Shown here piece by piece: positions 1 to 7,281 of a stretch of DNA of 11,712 nucleotides; position 1 is the stretch's first letter, and every line of letters begins with the position of its first letter. The notes beneath the pieces are model-generated. The model was given only the letters and a program-made list of their open reading frames with translations. It was not told the DNA's origin and did not search any database. The translations under genes and the position numbers were made by a program. Source of the stretch: QNES01 sp023143415 (lineage in GTDB: Bacteria; Pseudomonadota; Gammaproteobacteria; Beggiatoales; Beggiatoaceae); the NCBI GenBank assembly GCA_030632725.1, contig DAOVUF010000144.1, positions 1-11,712 of the forward strand, given 5' to 3'.

Positions 1-121
1 AATCAGACCTGACAGGTTTCCAAAACCTGTCAGGTCTAGTCGTCGATGTTGAATCAGACTAGTCGTCAATGTTGAATCAGACCTGACAGGTTTCCAAAAC
101 CTGTCAGGTCTAGTCGTCGAT
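1..121. repeat. Tandem repeat with two palindrome-bearing units and one empty unit
   Basis: Three consecutive units begin AATCAGAC and continue TAGTCGTC: 1-51, 52-74 and 75-121. In units one and three a 28-bp palindromic core lies between these two parts (9-36 and 83-110). With its borders it forms a hairpin of perfect 15-bp arms, AGACCTGACAGGTTT and its complement, at 5-19/23-37 and 79-93/97-111 with a 3-nt loop. The middle unit lacks exactly that core and reads AGACTAGTCGTC. A related hairpin recurs at 9075-9107. No gene is present here. Confidence 0.9.
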
Positions 122-131
122 ATGATTTCAT

Positions 132-173
132 TTTCGAGGTTTTAGTTTTTTTCAAAAAACTAAAACCTCGAAA
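132..173. repeat. TTCGAGG-type palindrome, copy 1
   Basis: A perfect 20-bp inverted repeat (132-151 and 154-173) with a 2-nt loop. The stem starts TTTCGAGGTTTTAG and pairs with CTAAAACCTCGAAA. It is the first of a family of hairpins that begin CGAGG and end CCTCG; the other members are at 7151-7191, 7241-7281 and 9996-10036, with a relative at 2436-2476. It is not followed by a strong T-run, so it is described as a repeat rather than a terminator. Confidence 0.9.
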
Positions 174-181
174 CGTTCCTT

Positions 182-199
182 AGTCGGCTTTAGCCGACT
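182..199. repeat. Short palindrome AGTCGGCT/AGCCGACT
   Basis: A perfect 8-bp inverted repeat with a 2-nt loop. It lies directly after the CGAGG palindrome and before the hairpin at 207-234, making a run of five hairpins in the first 234 bases. Confidence 0.7.
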
Positions 200-206
200 T
201 TAGCTT

Positions 207-234
207 TTAGCCTTGAAATCAATTTCAAGGCTAA
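207..234. repeat. Palindrome TTAGCCTTGAAAT and complement
   Basis: A perfect 13-bp inverted repeat, 207-219 and 222-234, with loop CA. It shows no sequence relation to the CGAGG family and is not followed by a T-run. Confidence 0.8.
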
Positions 235-235
235 C

Positions 236-255
236 GAGTTTTGCAAGAGCCTCAA
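236..255 (-). repeat. 20-bp dispersed repeat, copy 1
   Basis: GAGTTTTGCAAGAGCCTCAA is the reverse complement of 5405-5424 except for one base. The two copies lie about 5.2 kb apart in opposite orientation, both in intergenic DNA, so they are a dispersed repeat rather than local structure. Confidence 0.7.
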
Positions 256-271
256 TGGTGAATGAAAAATA

Positions 272-360
272 GGAGTTCAACGCTTTAGCTTTGGAACTGT
301 ACTATTAATCGCAAAAGCTGAAGGGTTGTACTCTTATACAAAGCTGAAGCGTTGTACTCC
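272..360. repeat. Inverted 22-bp repeats of the GGAGTACAACGCTTTAGC family
   Basis: A forward copy at 272-293 begins GGAGTTCAACGCTTTAGC. A degenerate reverse copy lies at about 311-333 and a clean reverse copy at 339-360, which ends GCGTTGTACTCC. The same unit recurs at 2341-2362 and several times at 7061-7285, always outside genes. The head-to-head layout could form a long imperfect hairpin upstream of the gene at 481. Confidence 0.75.
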
Positions 361-381
361 TATATTGGATTCCAGAAAATG

Positions 382-410
382 TTGACATTCCAATGTAACT
401 TGTTTAGTAT
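382..410 (+). promoter_or_regulatory. Sigma70-type promoter for the DUF945-like gene
   Basis: TTGACA (382-387), a 17-bp spacer and TAGTAT (405-410) make a near-consensus housekeeping promoter. Transcription would begin near 417 and leave a leader of about 64 nt before the ATG at 481. It lies just downstream of the repeat cluster, so the repeats would not be transcribed from it. This is sequence match only. Confidence 0.6.
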
Positions 411-480
411 GCAATATCTTTCTTCGTCAATGGCGAAGGTTTTATGTTAAGTTAAACTTCATCAAGGAAACTGCTAAATT

Positions 481-2331
481 ATGAATAAAGTTGTTCAATT
501 AACCGCAGCAAGTCTATTTGTAACTGGAATGAGTATGCCATTGTGGGCTGCTATACCAGATGCTGCCAAGTCTGATACTGAAGTCAGTATTCCTCAGAGT
601 AAGGAAGCTGCGCCAGAGGCAACTCTTCAGAGTAAGGAGGCTGCGCCAGAAGCTGCTCCTCAACAAAGTGACAAAGATGCTGCGCCAGAAGCTGCTCCTC
701 AACAAAGTGACAAAGATGCTGCGCCAGAAGCTGCTCCTCAACAAAGTGACAAAGATGCTGCGCCAGAAGCTGCTCCTCAAAGTGACAAAGATGCTGCGCC
801 AGAAGCTGCTCCTCAAAGTGACAAAGATGCTTCGCCAAAGGCGACTCCTCAGAGTGACAAAGATGCTGCGCCAGAAGCTGCTCCTCAAAGTGACAAGGAT
901 GCTTCGCCAAAGGCGACTCCTCAGAGTGACAAAGATGCTGCGCCAGACATTAGTACCCCATCTAAGGATGTTCTCCGTTTTACATTGCAACATCGTTTTA
1001 ATGGTGGCGATCCGCTTCCTATTGATACGATAGAAATCCCCTTTGATAAGATAGCCGATCAACCGCAGATTTTGTTGAAAGTCCTCAAAGACAACTTTTC
1101 TAAGCATTTAGAAAAGCAGAAAAAACCCGTGCAAATTGACACAGTATTAAAATGGTTGTTACCAGAGCAGGCGAGTAAAGTTCTGGAGAAATTTCCCAAT
1201 ATCTCTATTAAAACCAATATCGGGAGTAATGGTGCTGGTGAAAGTGATTTGCTATTTCCAGCTTATCGGCATGAAGTGCCTAAGTCTTTAGGTAAAGGGC
1301 TGATAGATTGGAAAGGCTTGGATGGCAAATTTACCTTTACAGATAAATTTGAAAACCTGACTGTCGCCTTCAATATCGCTGGACTCATGCTTAATGAAGA
1401 AGGCAAACTCACTGCGGAATTAGGAAAAAGCAGTTTAAACGGCGCATTCAATGCCAATTTAGAACTGACTCGAATGGCGTTGAATTTTCCCTTGATTAAA
1501 GCAGGTAAAAATGCTGATAACTTCTTGATTTCAAATGATATTATTGCAAATTTTATCGTTGAAAAAAGCAGTAAGGGCCTCAAACTCGGCAATTTTGATG
1601 TCAAAGTGGGGCATGTCAGTTTCACTGAAAAAGGGTCAAAAATCGGTCTTATTAATAATTTTGCTCTTATAGGAAAGGCTAAAGAGCAAAATGCTGTTGT
1701 TGATTATAATTTAGAGAGTAAAGTCGACAAGTTGATATTGCCAAAAAACATGACTTCTGGCGAAAGTTTAGAGATAAACTATGTTGGTAATCTTGTCTTT
1801 CGCAATTTAGATGCAAGTGCCTTACTGGAGTTGCAAGAAACGGGGCGGACGTTGAAAAAAGATGATCCAATGATGCCTATGGTTATGTTGGGTAAATTCA
1901 TGGAAATGTCTCCTAAGTTAATGGCAAAATCCCCAGAAATTGCGTTAACTCAGTTGACTGTGAAAACGCCAAAGGGCAATTTGCAAGGTAACATCAACTT
2001 AAAATTGGACGGAAAAAAGGCGACTTCCCTTAATCAGTCTGTTTTACTTTCAGCGTTATTAGGGCAGGTTGATTTTAGCATTAGTCAAGATTTGCTAAAG
2101 CAAGTCATGGTAAGCCAAGCGGATTATGCTATGCAAGGCATAGCAAAAGACAAGAAATTGACTAAAGAACAGTTGGATAAGCTGATGAGCAAAAGTGATA
2201 AAAAAATCCAAATGTTTCTTTATCTCAAATGGTTAGTTGATGGCGGCGATGGCAACTATAAGTTGGTTGCAAACTTTAAAGATAAAAAGCTGATTGTCAA
2301 CGATCAGCTGATACCTTTGCCTTTGCCATAA
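481..2331 (+). CDS. Exported DUF945/YdgA-like protein with N-terminal tandem repeats
   Basis: A 616-residue protein. Residues 1-23 form a classical signal peptide: K at position 3, a hydrophobic core and an A-x-A type cleavage site near LWA/A. Residues 40-156 are tandem repeats of the type SDKDAAPEAAPQ. Residues from about 160 to 616 are mixed alpha/beta with regular two-residue hydrophobic alternation. They resemble the DUF945 family (E. coli YdgA-like, roughly 500 residues), including a NLDASALLELQE-like stretch and the usual ending with a short beta-hairpin, here LIVNDQLIPLPLP. The ATG is preceded by AAGGAA at the right distance (466-470), and a promoter lies at 382-410. The likely location is periplasm or outer envelope. 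No enzymatic motif is visible and the family's function is unclear. The family call rests on recalled sequence style and is moderate; export is well supported. Confidence 0.65.
   Translation: MNKVVQLTAASLFVTGMSMPLWAAIPDAAKSDTEVSIPQSKEAAPEATLQSKEAAPEAAPQQSDKDAAPEAAPQQSDKDAAPEAAPQQSDKDAAPEAAPQSDKDAAPEAAPQSDKDASPKATPQSDKDAAPEAAPQSDKDASPKATPQSDKDAAPDISTPSKDVLRFTLQHRFNGGDPLPIDTIEIPFDKIADQPQILLKVLKDNFSKHLEKQKKPVQIDTVLKWLLPEQASKVLEKFPNISIKTNIGSNGAGESDLLFPAYRHEVPKSLGKGLIDWKGLDGKFTFTDKFENLTVAFNIAGLMLNEEGKLTAELGKSSLNGAFNANLELTRMALNFPLIKAGKNADNFLISNDIIANFIVEKSSKGLKLGNFDVKVGHVSFTEKGSKIGLINNFALIGKAKEQNAVVDYNLESKVDKLILPKNMTSGESLEINYVGNLVFRNLDASALLELQETGRTLKKDDPMMPMVMLGKFMEMSPKLMAKSPEIALTQLTVKTPKGNLQGNINLKLDGKKATSLNQSVLLSALLGQVDFSISQDLLKQVMVSQADYAMQGIAKDKKLTKEQLDKLMSKSDKKIQMFLYLKWLVDGGDGNYKLVANFKDKKLIVNDQLIPLPLP
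598..948 (+). repeat. In-frame tandem repeat encoding SDKDAAPEAAPQ units
   Basis: Ten units of 11-13 residues (residues 40-156): two SKEAAPE-type units, then eight SDKDA-type units, the last one truncated. Units 1-3 of the SDKDA series carry an extra Q (39 bp); later ones are 36 bp. Units 5 and 7 are the variant SDKDASPKATPQ, so the tail reads as a duplicated two-unit block. Every length is a multiple of three, so unit gain or loss would change length without frameshift. Composition (A, P, E, K, D, Q) suggests an extended, disordered linker between the signal peptide and the folded body. Confidence 0.9.
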
Positions 2332-2340
2332 TAATGTTCT

Positions 2341-2362
2341 GGAGTTCAACGCTTCAGCTTTG
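2341..2362 (+). repeat. 22-bp GGAGT-type repeat unit, single copy
   Basis: This copy starts GGAGTTCAACGCTTCAGC, ten bases after the DUF945-like stop codon. It belongs to the same family as 272-360 and 7061-7204 and lies just before the nested inverted repeat at 2376-2595. Confidence 0.7.
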
Positions 2363-2375
2363 GAAAGCGAAAGCA

Positions 2376-2595
2376 TTCGAGGCTAAAGTTTTTTGTAACT
2401 ACTCAGGGCAACCATAAAGGATTGCCCCTACCACATTTCAGCCTAAAGTTTTTTGAAGAAAAACTTTAGGCTGAAATATTCTTATGAAGACAGACGGAAA
2501 TCTTCTGATGTAGGGGCAATCCCTTGTGGTTGCCATGAATAGTAACAAAAAACTCAATTCAAGATTCAAATTGTTTTACCAACTTGAACCTCGAA
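2376..2595. repeat. Nested three-layer inverted repeat between two convergent genes
   Basis: The outermost layer is TTCGAGG (2376-2382) and CCTCGAA (2589-2595). The middle layer pairs 2387-2431 with 2510-2554: 45-nt arms matching at about 40 positions and carrying GGGCAACC and GATTGCCCCTAC. The innermost is a perfect 18-bp hairpin (2436-2453/2459-2476) with loop TGAAG. The right outer arm holds about 30 extra bases, so the layers are not strictly symmetric. The structure fills nearly the whole gap between the 3' ends of the DUF945-like gene and clpB. A part of the middle layer, GTAACTACTCAGGGCAACC, recurs on the minus strand at 9367-9385. Confidence 0.85.
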
Positions 2596-2643
2596 ACTTT
2601 GTTTCTCAGCAAGAATTGGAAATAAGCCAACAGTTGAGGTTTT

Positions 2644-5223
2644 TCAGCCCTTCTTAAACTGCATTGTTCCATCCCGCCAATCGACTTCAATAGTATCCCC
2701 TGCCACAAATTTACCCGCTAAAATTTCCTGTGCTAAAGGATTTTCCAAGCTCTGTCGAATAGCGCGTTTTAATGGGCGTGCCCCATAAACGGGATCAAAA
2801 CCTGCTGTTCCAACCGCTGTTAAAGCAGCATTACTCACAACCAAATTCATATTTTGTAAGAGCAAACGTTCCCGCAAATAATCAATTTGCAAATCTGCAA
2901 TAACGCGAATTTGATTTTGACCAAGAGGATGAAACACCACCACATCATCAACACGGTTGATAAATTCTGGGCTGAAATGCTGCACAACAATATTCATCAC
3001 AGCAGTTTTCATCGCATCATAGTTTTCTTCACCCGCCATTTCTTGGATTAATTGTGAACCCAGATTAGAAGTCATCACAATCACGGTATTACGAAAATCC
3101 ACCGTTCGCCCTTGCCCATCGGTTAAGCGTCCATCATCTAATACTTGTAATAACACACCAAAAATATCAGAATGCGCCTTTTCCACCTCATCCAACAAAA
3201 TCACAGAATAAGGACGGCGGCGCACGGCTTCTGTCAAATAACCGCCTTCTTCATAGCCCACATAACCGGGCGGCGCTCCAATGAGGCGAGCAACAGCGTG
3301 TTTTTCCATAAACTCAGACATATCAATACGAACCATCGCCTCATCAGTATCAAACAAAAAACAGGCGAGTGCTTTGCATAATTCCGTTTTACCAACCCCC
3401 GTTGGTCCAAAAAATAAAAATGAACCATTAGGGCGGCTTGGATCCGCCAAGCCTGCACGGGAGCGGCGAATCGCATTGGCAACGGTTTGCACAGCCTCTT
3501 CTTGCCCCACAACACGTTGATGCAAAGCATCTTCCATACGAAGCAATCTATCGCGTTCCCCTTCCAACATTTTAGTCACGGGAATGCCAGTCCATTTAGA
3601 CACGATTTCAGCAATATCCTCCTCTGTTACCGCTTTTCGTAGCAATTGCATCTTTTGATGTGATTCCTCTTGGAGTGCATTTTCCAGTTGTTTTTCCAAT
3701 GTAGGAATGCGTCCATATTGCAATTGGGCCATCCGTTCTAAATCCCCAGCACGACTCGCCGTTTCCATTGCTAAACCGGCTTGTTCCAGTTCTTCTTTAA
3801 TATTACTGGCATCTTGAACGTTGGCTTTTTCAGCCCGCCATAATTCATTCAAATCGGCCAATTCTTTTTCTAACTTATTGATTTCATTATCAACTTTTTC
3901 AAGACGCTGTTTTGAAGCCTTATCAGTCTCTTTTTTTAAAGCCTCGTGTTCAATTTTCAACTGAATCAAACGACGATCCAGCCTATCAATACGTTCAGGT
4001 TTGGAATCAATCTCCATACGAATACAACTAGCCGCTTCATCAATTAAATCAATGGCTTTATCGGGCAATTTCCGCTCCGTGATATAGCGATGCGAATAGG
4101 TTGCCGCTGCGACAATTGCTGGATCAGTAATGTTGACACCATGATGGACTTCATAGCGTTCTTTGAGTCCACGTAAAATGGCAATGCTGTCTTCAACATT
4201 GGGTTCTTCCACTAGAACTTTTTGGAAACGCCGTTCAAGGGCAGCGTCTTTTTCAAGATATTTCCGGTACTCATCCAACGTCGTTGCACCGACACAATGT
4301 AACTCGCCCCGCGCTAAAGCAGGTTTAAGCATATTACCCGCATCCATCGCGCCTTCCGCTTTACCTGCGCCAACCATTGTATGCAGTTCATCTATAAATA
4401 AGATGATTTGCCCTTCTTGTTTGGCTAAATCATTCAACACCGCCTTCAACCGTTCTTCAAATTCGCCACGATACTTAGCCCCCGCAATCAATCCACCCAT
4501 ATCCAGTGCCAATAATGATTTATTTTTTACGCCCTCTGGCACTTCACCATTGACGATGCGTTGAGCCAAACCTTCAACGATAGCCGTTTTTCCGGTACCT
4601 GGTAGTCCAATTAATACCGGATTATTTTTCGTGCGCCGCTGTAATACCTGCACGACGCGGCGAATTTCATCATCGCGCCCAATAACCGGGTCTAATTTTC
4701 CTTGTAATGCCAGTTCAGTCAAATTAATCGTGTATTTTTCAAGGGCTTGGCGTTGATCTTCGGCATTGGGATCATTAACCTTTTGCCCACCACGTATTTC
4801 TTCAATCGCTTGTTCTAATAAAGCCTTATTCGTACCCGCTTTACGCAGTAAATCACCGATAAACCCTTTATCTTCTAGAGCAGCCAGTATAAATAATTCG
4901 CTCGAAATATATTGATCTTTCCGCTGTTGTGCCAGTTTATCTGTGAGATTGAAGAAGCGATTTAAGTCATTAGAAATATGAACATCACCCTGATGTTCCC
5001 TGACTTTATCAATGCGTTCTAACGCTTCTATCAATCCAGAACGGATTTGATTCAGATTAGCACCAGCACGCGCCAGTAAGTGATTGACACTATTATCTCT
5101 TTGATTGAACAGTGCTAATAGAACATGTGCAGGTTCAATAAAACGGTGATCATGCCCCACAGCAAGACTTTGCGCTTCTGTCAATGCTTGTTGAAATTTA
5201 GTAGTCAGTTTTTCCATATTCAT
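2644..5223 (-). CDS. clpB: ClpB disaggregase (Hsp100 AAA+ chaperone)
   Basis: An 859-residue cytoplasmic hexameric ATPase that, with DnaK/DnaJ/GrpE, extracts and refolds proteins from aggregates. The Clp N domain is at about 1-145. NBD1 has Walker A GLPGTGKT (206-213), Walker B ILFIDE (274-279), pore loop YRGEFEER (251-258) and RRF arginine finger (331-333). The coiled-coil M domain is about 408-530. NBD2 has Walker A GPTGVGKT (606-613), Walker B VILLDE (674-679), pore loop GYVGYEEGG (653-661) and sensor-2 GARPLKR (814-820). Length matches the family (about 857). The first ATG is chosen because AAGGAG lies 10 nt upstream; a second ATG follows two codons later. NBD1 Walker A reads GLPGTGKT where GEPGVGKT is usual; GxxxxGKT is intact. 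No clp or dnaK neighbour is present, so it is probably monocistronic. Confidence 0.98.
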   Translation of the reverse strand: MNMEKLTTKFQQALTEAQSLAVGHDHRFIEPAHVLLALFNQRDNSVNHLLARAGANLNQIRSGLIEALERIDKVREHQGDVHISNDLNRFFNLTDKLAQQRKDQYISSELFILAALEDKGFIGDLLRKAGTNKALLEQAIEEIRGGQKVNDPNAEDQRQALEKYTINLTELALQGKLDPVIGRDDEIRRVVQVLQRRTKNNPVLIGLPGTGKTAIVEGLAQRIVNGEVPEGVKNKSLLALDMGGLIAGAKYRGEFEERLKAVLNDLAKQEGQIILFIDELHTMVGAGKAEGAMDAGNMLKPALARGELHCVGATTLDEYRKYLEKDAALERRFQKVLVEEPNVEDSIAILRGLKERYEVHHGVNITDPAIVAAATYSHRYITERKLPDKAIDLIDEAASCIRMEIDSKPERIDRLDRRLIQLKIEHEALKKETDKASKQRLEKVDNEINKLEKELADLNELWRAEKANVQDASNIKEELEQAGLAMETASRAGDLERMAQLQYGRIPTLEKQLENALQEESHQKMQLLRKAVTEEDIAEIVSKWTGIPVTKMLEGERDRLLRMEDALHQRVVGQEEAVQTVANAIRRSRAGLADPSRPNGSFLFFGPTGVGKTELCKALACFLFDTDEAMVRIDMSEFMEKHAVARLIGAPPGYVGYEEGGYLTEAVRRRPYSVILLDEVEKAHSDIFGVLLQVLDDGRLTDGQGRTVDFRNTVIVMTSNLGSQLIQEMAGEENYDAMKTAVMNIVVQHFSPEFINRVDDVVVFHPLGQNQIRVIADLQIDYLRERLLLQNMNLVVSNAALTAVGTAGFDPVYGARPLKRAIRQSLENPLAQEILAGKFVAGDTIEVDWRDGTMQFKKG

Positions 5224-5255
5224 TTTATTTAAACTCCTTAAAACGTATGATTATT

Positions 5256-5286
5256 ATCATATAAGGGTAAATTTATGAGAATCAAG
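5256..5286 (-). promoter_or_regulatory. clpB promoter, possible heat-shock sigma32 overlapping sigma70
   Basis: Read on the minus strand, CTTGATT (5286-5280), 11 bases and ACCCTTAT (5268-5261) resemble the sigma32 consensus CTTGAAA/CCCCAT-T. The same DNA offers TTGATT, an 18-bp spacer and TATGAT (5261-5256) for sigma70. Both lie about 35-65 bp upstream of the clpB ATG. Heat-shock control is expected for this family; which sigma factor is used cannot be settled from the sequence. Confidence 0.5.
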
Positions 5287-5404
5287 TTTTTTCATTATCA
5301 ATCTGTTCTATTCTCTAAGCTGTTGTACTAAATCCGGCTTGAGAAAAATTTTAAATCAATCTGTCTGTTGTTGAGTTGATGGCTGTTTTAATTAAGAACT
5401 TCTC

Positions 5405-5424
5405 TTGAGGTTCTTGCAAAACTC
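5405..5424 (+). repeat. 20-bp dispersed repeat, copy 2
   Basis: TTGAGGTTCTTGCAAAACTC matches the reverse complement of 236-255 at 19 of 20 positions. It sits immediately before the GTTACGAGGGCAGACA repeats in the clpB/pepD intergenic region. Confidence 0.7.
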
Positions 5425-5426
5425 AT

Positions 5427-5501
5427 GTTACGAGGGCAGACACGCAGGTCTGCCCCTACAAAACATCACGTCTTTTCGGATTGTAGTTACGAGGGCAGAC
5501 A
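5427..5501 (+). repeat. GTTACGAGGGCAGACA repeat: one full hairpin copy, one partial copy
   Basis: GTTACGAGGGCAGACA occurs at 5427-5442 and 5486-5501. The first copy continues into a hairpin, GGGCAGAC (5434-5441) with GTCTGCCC (5448-5455), and ends CCCCTACA. The second stops after GACATGC. The framework GTTAC...GGGCA...TGCCCCTACA is shared with the middle layer at 2387-2554, so both probably belong to one superfamily with variable centres. Confidence 0.75.
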
Positions 5502-5506
5502 TGCTC

Positions 5507-5535
5507 TTGTTAATTTTTTTATGATTGTGTATTAT
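5507..5535 (+). promoter_or_regulatory. Candidate sigma70 promoter for pepD
   Basis: TTGTTA (5507-5512), a 17-bp AT-rich spacer and TATTAT (5530-5535). The predicted start near 5542 gives a leader of about 43 nt that includes the GGAGAA ribosome site at 5571-5576. The promoter begins six bases after the partial GTTACGAGGG repeat ends. Confidence 0.5.
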
Positions 5536-5584
5536 TATTTAGTTAGAATGAGGGCAAATTCATCACTATCGGAGAACAACATAA

Positions 5585-7027
5585 ATGATTTATGAACATA
5601 AAGAAACCAACGACATTTTAAAGTGGTTTGAACAGATTAACCAGATTCCCCGTTGTTCTGGTAACGAAGAAGCCATTAGGCATTGGCTCATTAATTGGGC
5701 TCAAGAAAACCATTTTGAAGTAAAAAACGATAAAATAGGGAACCTCTTAATTGAAGTGCCTGCTTCATCAGACTATGAAAACGCGCCTATTGTTATTATT
5801 CAGGGGCATTTAGATATGGTTTGTGAGAAAACGCCTGATTCTAATCATGATTTTACTCAAGACGCTATTAAACTGGTTAAAGAGGGGGAATGGTTAACGG
5901 CTGATAAAACCAGTTTGGGTGCTGATAATGGTATCGCGATTGCCCTGGCAATGACTTTAGCTCTGGATAGAACAATTTCACATCCGCCCTTGGAATTACT
6001 TTTTACGGTTGATGAAGAAACGGGGTTAATTGGTGCAGGTGCGCTAGAAGCGGGTTTTTTCAAAGGACGAACTTTAATTAATATTGATTCTGAAGATGAA
6101 GGGTGTTTTATGATCGGTTGCGCGGGCGGCATCAATACACACCTTTCTGTTCCCCTTAAATGGGCTGACGTGCCAAACGATTATCAATTAATGAAAATCA
6201 ACGCTGGCGGTATGAAGGGCGGTCATTCTGGTATTGACATCAATGCCCAAAGGGCTAATGCCATTAAGATATTAATCCAAATACTGCATCAAACGCAAGT
6301 GGAACTTAGGTTAGCCAACCTCAGTGGAGGTACTGCCCATAATGCCATTCCCCGTGATTCTGAAGCCCTTGTATTTGTGCCAATGAATAAGATTCAAATC
6401 GTAAAAACGCTTGTGCAGACGGTGGAAAAAACCTTAAAGGCGGAATACCAAAACACTGATCCTAACTTGTTTATTAAAGTCAATGAAGTCAATGGATTTA
6501 ATCAGGCAGTGACATCAGAAGACACACAAAAGCTGATTGATGTTCTCATGGTATTGCCTCATGGCGTTGCTGCTAACTCTCAAGATATTGAGGGGCTAGT
6601 GGAAACCTCCAATAATCTTGCCCTGATAAGCATTGATGAAGGGCAATTAAAAGTTTTAACCAGTCAGAGGAGTTCGATAGATTCAAAGATTGATGCCCTG
6701 AGTCATCGCATCGAAGCGGTGGCTCGATTAGTGGGTGGCAAAGCGTACAGTGATACACGTTATCCTGCATGGCAACCTAATATGGACTCGTCGTTGTTAG
6801 CCAAAAGTCTTGATGCTTATAAAAGGTGGTTTGCTAAAACCCCTACTGTAAGGGCGATACATGCGGGGCTGGAATGTGGCATCATTGGAGATAAAGTTCC
6901 TGGTATGGATATGATATCCATTGGCCCAACAATTAAAGATCCTCATTCTCCAGATGAAAAAATTCATATAGGGAGTATTGGGATGATATGGGATTTTATG
7001 GTGGCATTGCTTAAAGCGTTAAAATAA
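5585..7027 (+). CDS. pepD: PepD, M20C dipeptidase (aminoacyl-histidine dipeptidase)
   Basis: A 480-residue cytosolic zinc peptidase close in length to E. coli PepD (485). It hydrolyses dipeptides such as Xaa-His and Cys-Gly, recycling amino acids. The M20 metal site is complete: H75 and D77 in GHLDMVCE, bridging D114 in LGADNG, general base E144 and ligand E145 in TVDEETG, D168 in NIDSED, and H454 in DPHSPDE. The GGMKGGHSGIDI segment (208-219) begins the lid/dimerisation domain characteristic of the family, and GLECG (428-432) is also conserved. The ATG at 5585 has GGAGAA eight bases upstream. It is divergent from clpB across a 361-bp gap and followed by a repeat-filled gap, so it is likely monocistronic. 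No odd residues were seen. Confidence 0.97.
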   Translation: MIYEHKETNDILKWFEQINQIPRCSGNEEAIRHWLINWAQENHFEVKNDKIGNLLIEVPASSDYENAPIVIIQGHLDMVCEKTPDSNHDFTQDAIKLVKEGEWLTADKTSLGADNGIAIALAMTLALDRTISHPPLELLFTVDEETGLIGAGALEAGFFKGRTLINIDSEDEGCFMIGCAGGINTHLSVPLKWADVPNDYQLMKINAGGMKGGHSGIDINAQRANAIKILIQILHQTQVELRLANLSGGTAHNAIPRDSEALVFVPMNKIQIVKTLVQTVEKTLKAEYQNTDPNLFIKVNEVNGFNQAVTSEDTQKLIDVLMVLPHGVAANSQDIEGLVETSNNLALISIDEGQLKVLTSQRSSIDSKIDALSHRIEAVARLVGGKAYSDTRYPAWQPNMDSSLLAKSLDAYKRWFAKTPTVRAIHAGLECGIIGDKVPGMDMISIGPTIKDPHSPDEKIHIGSIGMIWDFMVALLKALK

Positions 7028-7060
7028 GGTTGTTTGAAATATTCGTATTAGCTAGAGATT

Positions 7061-7136
7061 GGAGTACAACACTTTAGCTTTGTTGTTTGGAGTACAACGC
7101 TTTAGCGTTACTTTGGAGTACAACGCTTTAGCTTTG
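7061..7136 (+). repeat. Three direct copies of the 22-bp GGAGTACAACGCTTTAGC repeat
   Basis: Copies lie at 7061-7082, 7089-7110 and 7115-7136, all forward, separated by 4-6 bases ending in TTT or TTTG. The middle copy ends GCGTTAC instead of GCTTTG. A fourth forward unit (7143-7150 plus 7192-7204) and a reverse unit (7226-7240) follow, both interrupted by palindromes. Spacers are far too short for a CRISPR array. Confidence 0.85.
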
Positions 7137-7150
7137 TGATTTGGAGTACA

Positions 7151-7191
7151 TTCGAGGTTTGAGTTTTTTGAAGAAAAACTCAAACCTCGAA
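7151..7191. repeat. TTCGAGG-type palindrome, copy inserted in a forward 22-bp unit
   Basis: Perfect 18-bp arms, TTCGAGGTTTGAGTTTTT (7151-7168) and complement (7174-7191), with loop TGAAG. The pairing extends one more base on each side. It is flanked by GGAGTAC on the left and GCTTTAGCTTTG on the right, the two halves of the 22-bp unit, so it looks inserted into that unit. Confidence 0.92.
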
Positions 7192-7240
7192 TGCTTTAGC
7201 TTTGTAAATCCGTCCAAAAAACGCCCAAAGCTGAAGCGTT

Positions 7241-7281
7241 TTCGAGGTTTAAGTTTTTTGAAGAAAAACTTAAACCTCGAA
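7241..7281. repeat. TTCGAGG-type palindrome, copy inserted in a reverse 22-bp unit
   Basis: Perfect 18-bp arms, TTCGAGGTTTAAGTTTTT (7241-7258) and complement (7264-7281), with the same TGAAG loop as the copy at 7151. On the left is AAAGCTGAAGCGTT (a reverse 22-bp unit), on the right TTCC, which resembles the unit's ACTCC end. It ends 53 bp before the next gene's ATG. Confidence 0.92.

Noticed and set aside
514..1107. Open frames opposite and beside the SDKDAAPEAAPQ repeat.
   Set aside because: Same cause: in-frame multiples of three. The plus frame from 481 has a signal peptide, ribosome site and promoter.
4163..4564. Plus-strand open frame inside clpB.
   Set aside because: Shadow of the strongly conserved minus-strand ClpB coding sequence.
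7061..7240. Possible CRISPR array from regularly repeated 22-bp units.
   Set aside because: Spacers are 4-6 bp and alike, units occur in both orientations and elsewhere in the window, and no cas gene is present.
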